From: Catenibacillus scindens
Lineage (GTDB): Bacteria > Bacillota > Clostridia > Lachnospirales > Lachnospiraceae
Assembly (NCBI RefSeq): GCF_014202115.1
Contig: NZ_JACHFW010000005.1
Span: forward strand, 62,001 to 126,000
Direction: 5' to 3'
DNA: 64,000 nt
The notes beneath the pieces were generated by a model. The model did not search any database, was not told the origin of the DNA, and was given only the letters and a program-made list of their open reading frames with translations. This document shows, in pieces, positions 8,951-17,116 of this stretch (position 1 is its first letter; every line of letters begins with the position of its first letter). The translations under genes were made by a program, and so were the position numbers.

Positions 8951-11329
8951 CTATTGGGCCTCACCTCCTGACTGGGAGTCTTCCTCAGACTGGGATTCTC
9001 CATCCGATTGTGATTCCCCGTCAGACTGGGATTCTTCTTCCGCCTGAGATTCGGATTCCGCCTGAGCGGCCGCCTCCCTCTCTTTCTCAATAGTATCCGC
9101 TCCCGGCCTTACATCAGTGCGCTCATAAACATTGTTGCGCACGCCAATATATTCATAGAGAATACTATCTTTTTCCTCGTCAGACAGATGTTTCCATACA
9201 TCGGAAGCTTCCTCATCGTTTTCCACCTGGGAAATTTCACTGTCCTGAGAAGTTTCATTCTGAGAATCGCTTTCCCCGGTCTGAGTCTCTGATGTTTCAC
9301 TCTCTGACGTCTCACTTTCTGCCGTCTCTGATTCCTGGGTTGTAGTTTCTGTACCGGTGTCTATATTTGGAAAAATCTGAAGATATGGAAGCATTCTCTC
9401 ATAAATTTTTCGTGTCATAATAGTCGCCAGATAACTTGCCGCCTGATCTTCAAGCTGAGGTTCATCCACTACAACATAGACAACCACTTCCGGATCTTCG
9501 GCCGGAGCGCAGCTTATAAAAGAAACGGTACATTTTTCATCGGAAATCGGTTTTTTCTCCGCTGTTCCAGTCTTCCCGGCAATAGTGTATCCCTCGATAT
9601 ATGCCTGGTATCCACTTCCCTGAACCCAGTTGCCGTCCGCGTCTGTGGTACCTACAGTTTTTAACAGGGCATCCCGTATAAAGGCGCTTGTACTCTCTGA
9701 AATGGTGGTGCGCACCAGTTCCGCCTCCACAGTCTCCACTGTACTTCCTGACTCTGTTGTAATGGAGCGAACCATGTGAGGCTCATAGTAATACCCCCCG
9801 TTAATCACCGAGCAGAAAGCCGCGGTAAGCTGAAGAGCCGTACAGTTAAATCCCTGGCCAAAGGCGTTTGTTGCAAGCTCCACAGGTCCCATAGTGTCTT
9901 CATAGTACAACAGTGTGCTGGCGCTGGCTTCACCGGTGAGATCCACATTGGTCAGTTGGCCGAAATTAAAAATGGACTGATAATTAATAAAGTTCTTTGC
10001 CCCCAGCTTGTCTACAATCTGCATAAGGGCATCGTTGCAGGATTGCATCAGCGTCTCTTCAAGGGTCAGAGTACCATGGCCGCTTTCCTCGTTGCACCAT
10101 ACATAGGTCCCGTCCTCAAAGACCTGTCCGCCGTCACAGTAAAATGTATCTGAAGCTTTTACCGTATCCTCGTCCAGAGCCGCAGCCACAGTAAAAACCT
10201 TGGCTGTAGAACCCGGCTCGTAGGTGTCGGATATAGCAAAATTTCTCCATAGTTCATTATAAATAGTCATCTGCTCTTCATCAGTGTAGGCGCTCAGTTC
10301 CTCATCAGTATAATAATTGCTCAGATCTCTTGGCTCATTAAGATTAAACACCGGATAGCTAGCCATGGCCAAAATCTCCCCATTATCCGGGTCCATAACG
10401 ATCACTGATGTATTTTTAGAGGGGATAACCTCATTTAATTGCCAGATTTCATCTTCAATAATCCGCTGGATATTGACATCCAGTGTGGTCTGGATATTCT
10501 CTCCGTTGACCGGAGCGATCGTTGTGCGCTCCAGGCTTGTATCCTCGGTAAGGTAGCCGTACTCCCGGCCATTCACCCCGTTTAAAGTATCATTATAATA
10601 CTGCTCTAACCCGTAAGTTCCCTCATTTCCCGCCACTGTAAAACCGATGACGTCGCAGGCAAGGGTGTTGTAGGGATAGCGGCGGATATAATCATCCTCA
10701 AACCAGATTCCCTTGACATACTGGCTGACTTCCTGATCCCCCTCATCCTCTGAATTGATAAATGCATAGTAAGGCTCCAGTTCCTCATAGGTAAGCTGGC
10801 GGGATATGATCTGATATCTGCTCTCTGGATTTTCATCAACAATCGTCTCAAGTTCATCCCTGTCCAGGCCAAAATACTGTTCCAGAACATCCAGAGTCGT
10901 GTCCACACAGTCCCCCACCTCTTCCACCCGGGAATTAGTCAGAACATAGACATCAAGAATGAGATTATATACTTTCTCGCTGGTGGCCAGGATCGTGCCG
11001 TTTCTGTCGGTAATATCCCCTCTTCTGTAGGGAATGGTCGTGCTGCTGTAATTTAACTGGGACAAAACCTGACGGCTGTACTGGGTACTGCTGGTAGCGT
11101 TAATATAAGCCACCCGCACAATAAGTGTTCCCAGCAAAATAACCATGCCTCCGAAGGCAAATGCCAGTTTAATCCTGTTATTCATGACAAAACGGCGGGG
11201 CGGACGTTTTCTTCTCCGTCTCACTTTTCTGTTTCCCTTTGGCCTGTCTATGGGTACAATATTTCCTGACGGCGCAACCTTTCCCGGCCGTCTATTTGCC
11301 GGGCGCCGGCCCCTCCTGTCTTTTTCCAT
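8951..11329 (-). CDS. pbpB: Division class B penicillin-binding protein (FtsI/PBP2B-like) with acidic tail
   Basis: Septal transpeptidase expected to work with FtsW. The 792-residue protein begins with a very basic cytoplasmic tail (residues 1-50), one membrane segment (about 53-75), a dimerisation domain (GDITDRNGTIL), and the transpeptidase domain with STAK (Ser374), SCN (430-432) and KTGTAEKK (586-588). After the enzyme domain comes an extracellular tail of about 150 residues, rich in Glu, Ser, Gln and Thr and ending in imperfect SQSDGE repeats, with no PASTA domain. I chose the ATG at 11329 because GGAGG sits 7 nt upstream (11336-11340); the longer frame has no such site. It follows ftsL directly, as pbpB does in Bacillus. 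Confidence 0.93.
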   Translation of the reverse strand: MEKDRRGRRPANRRPGKVAPSGNIVPIDRPKGNRKVRRRRKRPPRRFVMNNRIKLAFAFGGMVILLGTLIVRVAYINATSSTQYSRQVLSQLNYSSTTIPYRRGDITDRNGTILATSEKVYNLILDVYVLTNSRVEEVGDCVDTTLDVLEQYFGLDRDELETIVDENPESRYQIISRQLTYEELEPYYAFINSEDEGDQEVSQYVKGIWFEDDYIRRYPYNTLACDVIGFTVAGNEGTYGLEQYYNDTLNGVNGREYGYLTEDTSLERTTIAPVNGENIQTTLDVNIQRIIEDEIWQLNEVIPSKNTSVIVMDPDNGEILAMASYPVFNLNEPRDLSNYYTDEELSAYTDEEQMTIYNELWRNFAISDTYEPGSTAKVFTVAAALDEDTVKASDTFYCDGGQVFEDGTYVWCNEESGHGTLTLEETLMQSCNDALMQIVDKLGAKNFINYQSIFNFGQLTNVDLTGEASASTLLYYEDTMGPVELATNAFGQGFNCTALQLTAAFCSVINGGYYYEPHMVRSITTESGSTVETVEAELVRTTISESTSAFIRDALLKTVGTTDADGNWVQGSGYQAYIEGYTIAGKTGTAEKKPISDEKCTVSFISCAPAEDPEVVVYVVVDEPQLEDQAASYLATIMTRKIYERMLPYLQIFPNIDTGTETTTQESETAESETSESETSETQTGESDSQNETSQDSEISQVENDEEASDVWKHLSDEEKDSILYEYIGVRNNVYERTDVRPGADTIEKEREAAAQAESESQAEEESQSDGESQSDGESQSEEDSQSGGEAQ

Positions 11330-11463
11330 AAAATGCCTCCATTTCCGGGTTTCCCCTATATGGAAAACGAGGTTGCCGCATATCCATGCAACAGCCCCGT
11401 CATTATCATCTTTCATTAGTAATTTTGCCGCGCTGCAGGCGGCATAAAACGTTCACTGCCAGA

Positions 11464-12012
11464 TCAGTTGCCGGACTGAGGGATCTCTTTATACTGCTTT
11501 ACATAATCGTCACTTGTACCGGAATAATAAATGATCTGGTCCTTTGTAGGATAGTGCATCCCAAGTTCTTCGGTAGCCAGCTCATAGACTTTCTCCAGAT
11601 CTATGGCATTATTCAGCCGTTCCCTGGTCGCCTGATTGGCGTCCGTAAGCGTCGTCAGTTCACTTTTAAGCCCTGAAATGTTGCTGTTAAGAGAGGTAAG
11701 ACGGCTCTGAAGATTTAAATAATAAACACACATGAGCAGTGTCACCACTACAGCAGCACCTAAAAACAGCGTATATTTTAAGTCAATCTTAATTACCCTG
11801 GCCTGATTGCGCACTGCAATCTGCCGATTGTGGTCCTGCTGCGCCCTGCGGCGCCGCTCTGCCTGCTCCCTGCGGGCCCGCTCTCTTTTCCGTCGCTGAT
11901 CTTCATAAGGAGCCGGCTCTAATTTGCGTACTGTATTCCCATCCACATATCCCATATTATACGTTCTTCCTGACGGGCGCTGTCTGCGCACCGTCTGTCT
12001 GTTCTGTGGCAT
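11464..12012 (-). CDS. ftsL: FtsL-like divisome protein
   Basis: Small bitopic division protein that forms a coiled coil with DivIC and FtsQ. It has a long basic, Arg- and Gln-rich cytoplasmic region (roughly residues 1-75), a membrane segment (YTLFLGAAVVVTLLMCVYYL), and a predicted extracellular coiled coil (LQSRLTSLNSNISGLKSELTTL) ending in a TEELGMHYP element typical of FtsL/DivIC. At 182 residues it is longer than Bacillus FtsL because of the N-terminus. The ATG at 12012 has GGAG 8 nt upstream. Position between rsmH and the PBP supports the name more than sequence identity does. Confidence 0.85.
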   Translation of the reverse strand: MPQNRQTVRRQRPSGRTYNMGYVDGNTVRKLEPAPYEDQRRKRERARREQAERRRRAQQDHNRQIAVRNQARVIKIDLKYTLFLGAAVVVTLLMCVYYLNLQSRLTSLNSNISGLKSELTTLTDANQATRERLNNAIDLEKVYELATEELGMHYPTKDQIIYYSGTSDDYVKQYKEIPQSGN

Positions 12013-12045
12013 GCCTGTCACTCCTTTTTTTAATATTCCCCGCGT

Positions 12046-12996
12046 TTAAGCCTGGGTCTTTTTTACAAAGACACGCAGCTTAGCGCTTTTGGACCGGGGA
12101 TTTTGCTCCATCTCTTCCTCCGATGGAATAATCGGTTTACGGGTGATCACTTTTCCCTTTGATTTTTTCCCACACATACATACCGGAAAATTAGGTGGAC
12201 ATTCGCAAGGATTTTCATTCTTCTTAAAGATGGTCTTAACAATCCGGTCCTCAAGGGAATGAAAGGTAATAATACAAATGCGTCCGTCTTCCTTTAAAAT
12301 GTCGATCATATCATTAAGGCTGTCTTGCAGCACGGAAAGTTCCTGGTTCAGCTCAATACGTATGGCCTGAAAAGTCCGCTTTGCCGGGTGGCCGCCTGTC
12401 GCCCGCATCTTCATAGGAATAGCCCCTTTTATGATCTCCGACAGTTCAAAGGTCGTCTCAATAGTTTTCATCTGCCGCGCGCGGCAAATGTGTTTCGCAA
12501 TATTTTTCGCGAACTTGTCCTCACCAAAATCCCGAATGATCCGGTATAATTCCTGTTCACTGTAGCCATTGACAATATCTCTGGCAGTCATCTCCTGCCG
12601 CTGATCCATGCGCATATCCAACGGGGCGTCTTCCCTGTAAGAAAATCCCCGGTCCGCGTTATCAAACTGATAAGATGAAACTCCCAGATCCAGCAGGATA
12701 CCATCCACTTTGTCAATTTCCATCTGCCACAGAAGGTCCTTCATATGGCAGTAGTTACTCCGCACAACAGTCACTTTCGGGCCAAATTCCGCCAGCCGCT
12801 TTCTGCTGGCCTCAATCGCCGCCGCGTCCTGATCAATCCCGATCAATCTGCCCTTGGGTCCAAGCTGCCTGCAAATATGCCAGGCGTGTCCGCCGCCGCC
12901 CAGTGTACCGTCCACGTATATTCCATCGCTCTTTATATCCAGATTTTTGATCACTTCATCCAACATAATGGATACATGCTTAAATTCGGTCTCCAT
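12046..12996 (-). CDS. rsmH: 16S rRNA (cytosine-1402-N4)-methyltransferase RsmH
   Basis: SAM-dependent enzyme that methylates C1402 in the decoding site of 16S rRNA. The 316 residues include HVSIMLDEV at the start, the SAM motif [20 protein letters not shown] and [16 protein letters not shown], all hallmarks of MraW/RsmH, and the C-terminal [12 protein letters not shown]. The ATG at 12996 has GGAGG 7 nt upstream. It follows mraZ by 15 nt and belongs to the same operon. Confidence 0.97.
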   Translation of the reverse strand: METEFKHVSIMLDEVIKNLDIKSDGIYVDGTLGGGGHAWHICRQLGPKGRLIGIDQDAAAIEASRKRLAEFGPKVTVVRSNYCHMKDLLWQMEIDKVDGILLDLGVSSYQFDNADRGFSYREDAPLDMRMDQRQEMTARDIVNGYSEQELYRIIRDFGEDKFAKNIAKHICRARQMKTIETTFELSEIIKGAIPMKMRATGGHPAKRTFQAIRIELNQELSVLQDSLNDMIDILKEDGRICIITFHSLEDRIVKTIFKKNENPCECPPNFPVCMCGKKSKGKVITRKPIIPSEEEMEQNPRSKSAKLRVFVKKTQA

Positions 12997-13011
12997 CAAC
13001 GTGCCTCCACA

Positions 13012-13449
13012 TTAGAATGTAATTCCAATATCTTCCATATGTTCCGCAATATTGTCCATATCTTCAATATCCACATCACTGATCTTTTCCCAGTTACTGC
13101 GGCTCCATATCTCGATACGGCTGGATACGCCTACAAGCACTGCATCCTTCTCAAGTCCCGCAAATTCCCTAAGAACGGCGGGAATCAGAATTCTTCCCTG
13201 CTTGTCTACTTCACAGGAAGCAGCGCCTGCAAGGAAAAAGCGGGAAAACTGGCGGGCATCTTTTTTGGTCAGTGGGAGTTCTTTTAATTTATCGGTGAAC
13301 GCTGTCCATTCTTCCATGGGATATACAAACAAACATCCGTCAAGCCCTTTGGTCACTACAAACTCATCACCTAAGGCCTCACGGAACTTTGAGGGGACGA
13401 TCAGACGCCCCTTGGAATCAATTGTATGATTGTATTCTCCGATAAACAT
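13012..13449 (-). CDS. mraZ: Transcriptional regulator MraZ
   Basis: DNA-binding protein of the AbrB-like double-psi fold that controls its own dcw operon. The 145 residues begin [21 protein letters not shown] and hold the repeated half DKQGRILIP, the two DXXXR motifs (DSKGR, DKQGR) that contact DNA in this family. It is the first gene of the cluster. The promoter and five 10-bp repeats directly upstream (13481-13530) fit known MraZ autoregulation. Confidence 0.97.
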   Translation of the reverse strand: MFIGEYNHTIDSKGRLIVPSKFREALGDEFVVTKGLDGCLFVYPMEEWTAFTDKLKELPLTKKDARQFSRFFLAGAASCEVDKQGRILIPAVLREFAGLEKDAVLVGVSSRIEIWSRSNWEKISDVDIEDMDNIAEHMEDIGITF

Positions 13450-13480
13450 ACTCCATCACCTACCCGGGAAAAGGAAGTGA

Positions 13481-13530
13481 AAACCACCTTCATTCCATTT
13501 TCCACCACTCTCTACCACTTTTCACCACTT
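13481..13530 (-). promoter_or_regulatory. Probable MraZ operator: five tandem 10-bp repeats
   Basis: Read on the minus strand, five consecutive 10-bp units carry GTGG or close variants at fixed phase: AAGTGGTGAA, AAGTGGTAGA, GAGTGGTGGA, AAATGGAATG, AAGGTGGTTT. MraZ boxes in E. coli (TGGGN, 10-bp period) and Mycoplasma (AAAGTG type) have the same helical-turn spacing. The block lies between the predicted transcription start and the mraZ start codon. Confidence 0.85.
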
Positions 13531-13538
13531 ATGGTACT

Positions 13539-13567
13539 ATTGTATATTAATCCAGGAATTTTATCAA
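13539..13567 (-). promoter_or_regulatory. Predicted dcw operon promoter (PmraZ)
   Basis: Minus strand TTGATA (13562-13567), 17 nt, TACAAT (13539-13544). The transcription start would fall near 13532, at the edge of the repeat block, so a protein bound to the repeats would block initiation or escape. Confidence 0.85.
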
Positions 13568-13838
13568 TAGAAAAATTGTTAAAAAATTTTAAAATTCCCT
13601 GAGTTTATCACGGTTTGCGGGATTTTTCCCATGAATTACCATCACACTGAATCGAAGAAAATCACAGTCATTTCCCACTTGATATTCATTTTTCCCCTTA
13701 TTTTTGTTTTGATAATGCACCACTTTTTTATAATCCTCAAATTTCTCTCTGTTTTTTCCCATTTCACATGATTTTATGGGATGAATCCCCACCAGTCTCC
13801 GGTGTGAATGCGGCCATGCGCCAAGGTGTGAAACACTC
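13568..13838. other. AT-rich intergenic stretch without a convincing gene
   Basis: Between the mraZ and ychF promoters. A minus-strand frame of 67 codons (13589-13792, GTG start) exists, but it has no good ribosome binding site, no recognisable motif and a Lys/Asn-rich composition expected from AT-rich noncoding DNA. Several TGGGA-like words occur on the minus strand without the 10-bp phasing of the MraZ operator. Confidence 0.5.
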
Positions 13839-13868
13839 TTGTCAACCGCCGCTCTTTTGTGTTACAAT
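13839..13868 (+). promoter_or_regulatory. Predicted ychF promoter
   Basis: TTGTCA (13839-13844), 18 nt, TACAAT (13863-13868). The transcript would carry a leader of about 210 nt containing the repeat element at 13886-14024. Confidence 0.65.
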
Positions 13869-13885
13869 GTCTCTCTGGAATGAAT

Positions 13886-14024
13886 ATATTATGATGAAGG
13901 CGCAAAAGCTCTTTTGACGCCTATGATATACAGATCGCGACCTGCTATCGCACTCTCACGTCTTCGCTCCGCTTCAGCCGGCGCTGGGCAGGCGTCGCTG
14001 ACGCCTGGTATCATCATATTATAT
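13886..14024. repeat. Complex inverted-repeat element, family 2 copy A
   Basis: Outer arms ATATTATGATGA (13886-13897) and TCATCATATTATAT (14011-14024) enclose two inner hairpins: GGCGCAAAAG/CTTTTGACGCC (13899-13921) and GGCGTC/GACGCC (13991-14005). The first hairpin and the right end ACGCCTGGTATCAT resemble the element at 32792-32835. Its GC-rich core differs in composition from the flanks. It reads like a small non-coding mobile or REP-type repeat in the ychF leader. Confidence 0.65.
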
Positions 14025-14083
14025 AATAGGAAGAAAATAGTAGCCCTGAGGGTGGATTTATACCTGGAAAGGATGAAAAGATT

Positions 14084-15181
14084 ATGAAATTAGGAATCGT
14101 AGGATTGCCCAATGTGGGGAAAAGCACACTTTTTAACTCCCTGACAAAAGCCGGTGCTGAATCTGCCAATTACCCCTTTTGTACGATTGACCCAAATATC
14201 GGCATTGTCACTGTCCCAGATCACCGTCTAAACGACCTGGCCGGACTTTATGACTCAGCTAAGATCGTCCCAGCCGCCATCGAATTTGTGGATATCGCCG
14301 GTCTTGTGAAGGGCGCCTCCAAAGGTGAAGGTCTTGGAAACCAGTTTTTAAGCAATATCCGCGAAGTGGACGCCATTGTTCATGTAGTCCGCTGCTTTGA
14401 GAATTCCAACATTATCCATGTGGACGGCTCCATCAATCCTCTGAGAGATATTGAGACAATCAATCTCGAACTTGTCTTTGCCGATATGGAAGTCATGGAG
14501 CGGCGCTACTCTAAAGTATCCAGAGCCGCTAAAAACGATAAGAGCCAGGCTAAAGAAGCAGATCTTGTCAAACGTATCATTGACCACCTTGAGAACGGAC
14601 AACTGGCAAGAAGTTTTGTTCCCGGAGACGAGGACGAGAAAGCCCTCCTTGAAAGTTTTAATCTTTTAACATACAAGCCGGTGATCTACGCCGCCAACGT
14701 CAGCGATGACGATCTGGCCGACGATGGTGCTTCCAATCCTTTTGTGGCCCAGGTCCGTGAATATGCGGCCAAAGAAGGGTCCGAAGTGTTTGTCATCTGC
14801 GCCCAGATCGAACAGGAAATTGCAGAGCTGGATGATGACGAGAAAAAAATGTTCCTTGAAGAGCTTGGGCTTAAAGAATCGGGCCTGGAGAAACTTATCA
14901 AGGCCAGCTACAGCCTTCTGGGGCTGATCAGCTACCTCACCGCCGGCCCCACAGAGACCCGGGCCTGGACCATCAAAAAGGGAACAAAAGCTCCTCAGGC
15001 TGCCGGAAAGATTCACTCTGACTTTGAACGGGGCTTTATTAAGGCTGAGGTTGTCAGCTACGAAGATCTCATGGCCTGCCAGAGCTATACTGTCGCTAAA
15101 GAAAAGGGGCTTGTACGCATGGAAGGCAAAGATTATGTTGTCAAAGACGGCGATGTGGTGTTATTCCGTTTTAATGTATAA
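14084..15181 (+). CDS. ychF: Redox-regulated ATPase/GTPase YchF (Obg-like, OLA1 family)
   Basis: P-loop NTPase of the Obg/YchF family that prefers ATP, binds ribosomes and affects stress responses. The 365 residues start [20 protein letters not shown] (G1 P-loop) and contain the G3 motif [20 protein letters not shown] and a C-terminal TGS-like domain with [19 protein letters not shown]. Length matches the family. The ATG has GGAAAGGATG upstream. It is monocistronic, ending at a strong hairpin (15251-15287). Confidence 0.97.
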   Translation: MKLGIVGLPNVGKSTLFNSLTKAGAESANYPFCTIDPNIGIVTVPDHRLNDLAGLYDSAKIVPAAIEFVDIAGLVKGASKGEGLGNQFLSNIREVDAIVHVVRCFENSNIIHVDGSINPLRDIETINLELVFADMEVMERRYSKVSRAAKNDKSQAKEADLVKRIIDHLENGQLARSFVPGDEDEKALLESFNLLTYKPVIYAANVSDDDLADDGASNPFVAQVREYAAKEGSEVFVICAQIEQEIAELDDDEKKMFLEELGLKESGLEKLIKASYSLLGLISYLTAGPTETRAWTIKKGTKAPQAAGKIHSDFERGFIKAEVVSYEDLMACQSYTVAKEKGLVRMEGKDYVVKDGDVVLFRFNV

Positions 15182-15250
15182 ACTGTAATTTAAGCGCGCT
15201 GGCTCGTCCCGGTGTCCGGACAAACTGCCGCAAAGTTCTCCGTAAAATAT

Positions 15251-15287
15251 AAAAAAAGCCCCGGCAAATGCGCCAAGGGCTTTTTTT
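15251..15287. terminator. Bidirectional intrinsic terminator after ychF
   Basis: AAAAAAAGCCC (15251-15261) pairs with GGGCTTTTTTT (15277-15287), giving a U-tract on either strand. Confidence 0.9.
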
Positions 15288-15390
15288 ATTTGCGCGATAT
15301 GTTCAAAGGGGCGCTGTGTGCCAGCGGCAAGCGTTTTGCAAAGGCCAAAAAGCAGCGAAATGAGCGGGGGGATCACATAATCGGATAAGT

Positions 15391-15409
15391 GAGGACACTT
15401 TTGAGGACA
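15391..15409 (+). promoter_or_regulatory. Candidate operator: two GAGGACA direct repeats, site 1
   Basis: GAGGACA at 15391-15397 and again at 15403-15409, a 12-bp spacing, with CTTTT between. The same arrangement appears at 19241-19259 upstream of the NlpC/DUF4214 gene and nowhere else that I found between genes in the window. It is centred about 60 bp before the predicted start of transcription of the HTH regulator, a usual place for an activator. Confidence 0.6.
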
Positions 15410-15428
15410 GATTTTTTTATGAACTTTT

Positions 15429-15457
15429 TAGACTTTTTTCTTAATTTTTGATATGAT
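15429..15457 (+). promoter_or_regulatory. Predicted promoter of the HTH regulator
   Basis: TAGACT (15429-15434), 17 nt, TATGAT (15452-15457). The -35 element is weak, which fits a promoter helped by an activator bound at 15391-15409. Confidence 0.45.
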
Positions 15458-15494
15458 AAGTTTCGACATTAACTTTTTTGGAGGCCGTAAACCC

Positions 15495-16988
15495 ATGAGC
15501 GAATTTTCTTCCTACCTGAAAGAATATATTGCCCTACATAATATTAACGTGTCCACAATGGTAAAATACTGTAACATGGATCGAGGGACCATGTACAAAT
15601 ATATTAACGGCAAGCTTTTGCCTCCCAGCCTTGAGCTGATACAGCGCATGGCTGAATATATGCAGCTCTCCCCAGCGGAACAGGGAATATTTTTTGAAAA
15701 TTACCATATCAGCAAAGTAGGCCGCTATACTTATCTTCGCAGAAAAAAAGCGGAACAATTTCTGACGGAATTTCTGGACAGCACTGTGCATCTGTCCATG
15801 AAAAATATGTCTGCGATACCGGCTGCCCCGTCGGCGTCCGTCACGGCGCCGGACGGCTACGTTTCCTGCCTAGCCTTAAATTCCAGCAGCGCTCTCAATG
15901 GCCAGGTATGTCAGATACTGCAAAACGAGATGGGTACTAAAAATCCGTGTCTGGCCTTGTTCTTACAGCCGGAATACAGTTTCATTATGCAGTACATGGC
16001 CGCTCATATTGAAACCTATAAGTCTATGGAAATCACTCATATTTTTTGTCTGGATCAGGTCCATTCTGTCCAGAGCGGTCATACTTTTGAAAATATGGAC
16101 TATTTAAAGAAAATTCTTCCTCTGTATTTTGGCTCTTTAAACTATCGTCCATATTATTATTATGAAAACATCCGCTCCCATTTTAACAGCTTCAACTTTT
16201 TCCCCTGCCTCATCCTTACAACACACGAAGCTGTCACCTGCACATCGGATTTTTCCCAGGGAATTTATTACAGCGAACCATCCGTAGTTCAATTGTTCTG
16301 GAACTTTTTCAACTACTACAAGAGCAAATGCGCCCCCCTATTATCCCCCGCTGCATCTATCCTGGCTGAATGCCACACTCTGATCCCGATGATCAGCAAT
16401 ATCCGCAGCTATTCCATACAAGGAGAACCTTGTGTAGTTCCCGTATTTCCGGAAAATTTACTGGAGAAATATGTACGGAAAAATATTGAACACCGGGATG
16501 AGCTGATCCAGGCCATATCCCTGTATCTTCGCTCCAGCAATGAAACTCTGTATAAATGCAAGTGCCAGATCTACTGTACCCTGGACGGGCTTCGCACATT
16601 TCTGGAAACCGGATTTCTTGACGAACTTCCTGCAGAAATCAGACAGCCCTTTGATATGGCAGACCGCCTTACTTTAGTCAAGCAGATCTACAAGGCGGCC
16701 CAGGCCGGCTGCTACTATCTTCTGAATGATATTCTCTCAAAAGTACCGGTTACTCTCCACATGAGCATCAACCCTCACGGCGGTTATTTTCTTCTGAAAA
16801 ATAATCAGGGGCAAACCATCTACCTGTTAATCCAGGAGCCATGGCTGATCGAGACGTTCTATGATTATGTCAGCGAACTCCCGCCGACACATACCTATAC
16901 CACAGAAGATTCCTGCCGGATGATCTGGGATCTTATCCGGGAATTTTCGGACCGTAACAGTTCAGTTATCAGGGATAGTGCGGACTGA
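15495..16988 (+). CDS. HTH transcriptional regulator with large uncharacterised C-terminal region
   Basis: The 497-residue protein starts with a Cro/XRE-like helix-turn-helix at about residues 5-60 (VSTMVKYCNMDRGTMYKYING, then PPSLELIQRMAEYM). The remaining 430 residues match nothing I recognise: no membrane segment, no receiver, no clear TPR signature, but many aromatic and Leu-rich helices. It resembles in layout regulators with a sensory or protein-binding C-terminus. The start at 15495 is chosen for GGAGG at 15480-15484; an upstream ATG at 15453 lacks such a site and overlaps the predicted -10. A repeated GAGGACA site precedes both this gene and the convergent NlpC/DUF4214 gene, so I infer it controls both. 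The last codons and the stop lie inside a dispersed repeat (16954-16996). Confidence 0.85.
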   Translation: MSEFSSYLKEYIALHNINVSTMVKYCNMDRGTMYKYINGKLLPPSLELIQRMAEYMQLSPAEQGIFFENYHISKVGRYTYLRRKKAEQFLTEFLDSTVHLSMKNMSAIPAAPSASVTAPDGYVSCLALNSSSALNGQVCQILQNEMGTKNPCLALFLQPEYSFIMQYMAAHIETYKSMEITHIFCLDQVHSVQSGHTFENMDYLKKILPLYFGSLNYRPYYYYENIRSHFNSFNFFPCLILTTHEAVTCTSDFSQGIYYSEPSVVQLFWNFFNYYKSKCAPLLSPAASILAECHTLIPMISNIRSYSIQGEPCVVPVFPENLLEKYVRKNIEHRDELIQAISLYLRSSNETLYKCKCQIYCTLDGLRTFLETGFLDELPAEIRQPFDMADRLTLVKQIYKAAQAGCYYLLNDILSKVPVTLHMSINPHGGYFLLKNNQGQTIYLLIQEPWLIETFYDYVSELPPTHTYTTEDSCRMIWDLIREFSDRNSSVIRDSAD

Positions 16989-16996
16989 TCTGTTGC
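16954..16996. repeat. Dispersed palindromic repeat, family 1, overlapping the regulator stop codon
   Basis: GTAACAGTTCAG (16954-16965) faces CTGATCTGTTGC (16985-16996), two mismatches. The interior TTATCAGGGATAG is nearly identical to the copy at 51692-51729. The stop codon of the HTH regulator (16986-16988) is in the right arm, so about ten C-terminal residues are repeat-encoded. Confidence 0.7.
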
Positions 16997-17015
16997 TTCA
17001 TCTCCTCACCGAATT

Positions 17016-17095
17016 AAAAAACGCCCGGTTGTTTGCCGGCCCCACGGTCTGAGTATTTCAGACAGTGGAGGCCGGTATTTTTTACCGAGCGTTTT
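17016..17095. terminator. Large hairpin between convergent genes
   Basis: AAAAACGCCCGGT (17016-17028) pairs with ACCGAGCGTTTT (17084-17095); inside, CCGGCC and GGCCGG arms and a GGTCTGA/TCAGAC stem continue the fold. It separates the HTH regulator from the NlpC gene and can terminate both. Confidence 0.8.
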
Positions 17096-17116
17096 ATATC
17101 AAAATTGACAAAATCC

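Noticed and set aside
8013-9047. A 344-codon plus-strand frame opposite spoVD
   Set aside because: It mirrors a well-supported PBP gene and its protein shows no family features; the Ser/Asp-rich end is just the antisense of the PBP tail repeats.
8951-9070. Repetitive DNA that could be taken for a CRISPR or satellite
   Set aside because: The units are in frame and encode the SQSDGE tail of the PBP, without spacers.
13589-13792. A 67-codon minus-strand frame between mraZ and ychF
   Set aside because: GTG start without a good ribosome binding site, Lys/Asn-rich composition of AT-rich noncoding DNA, no motif.
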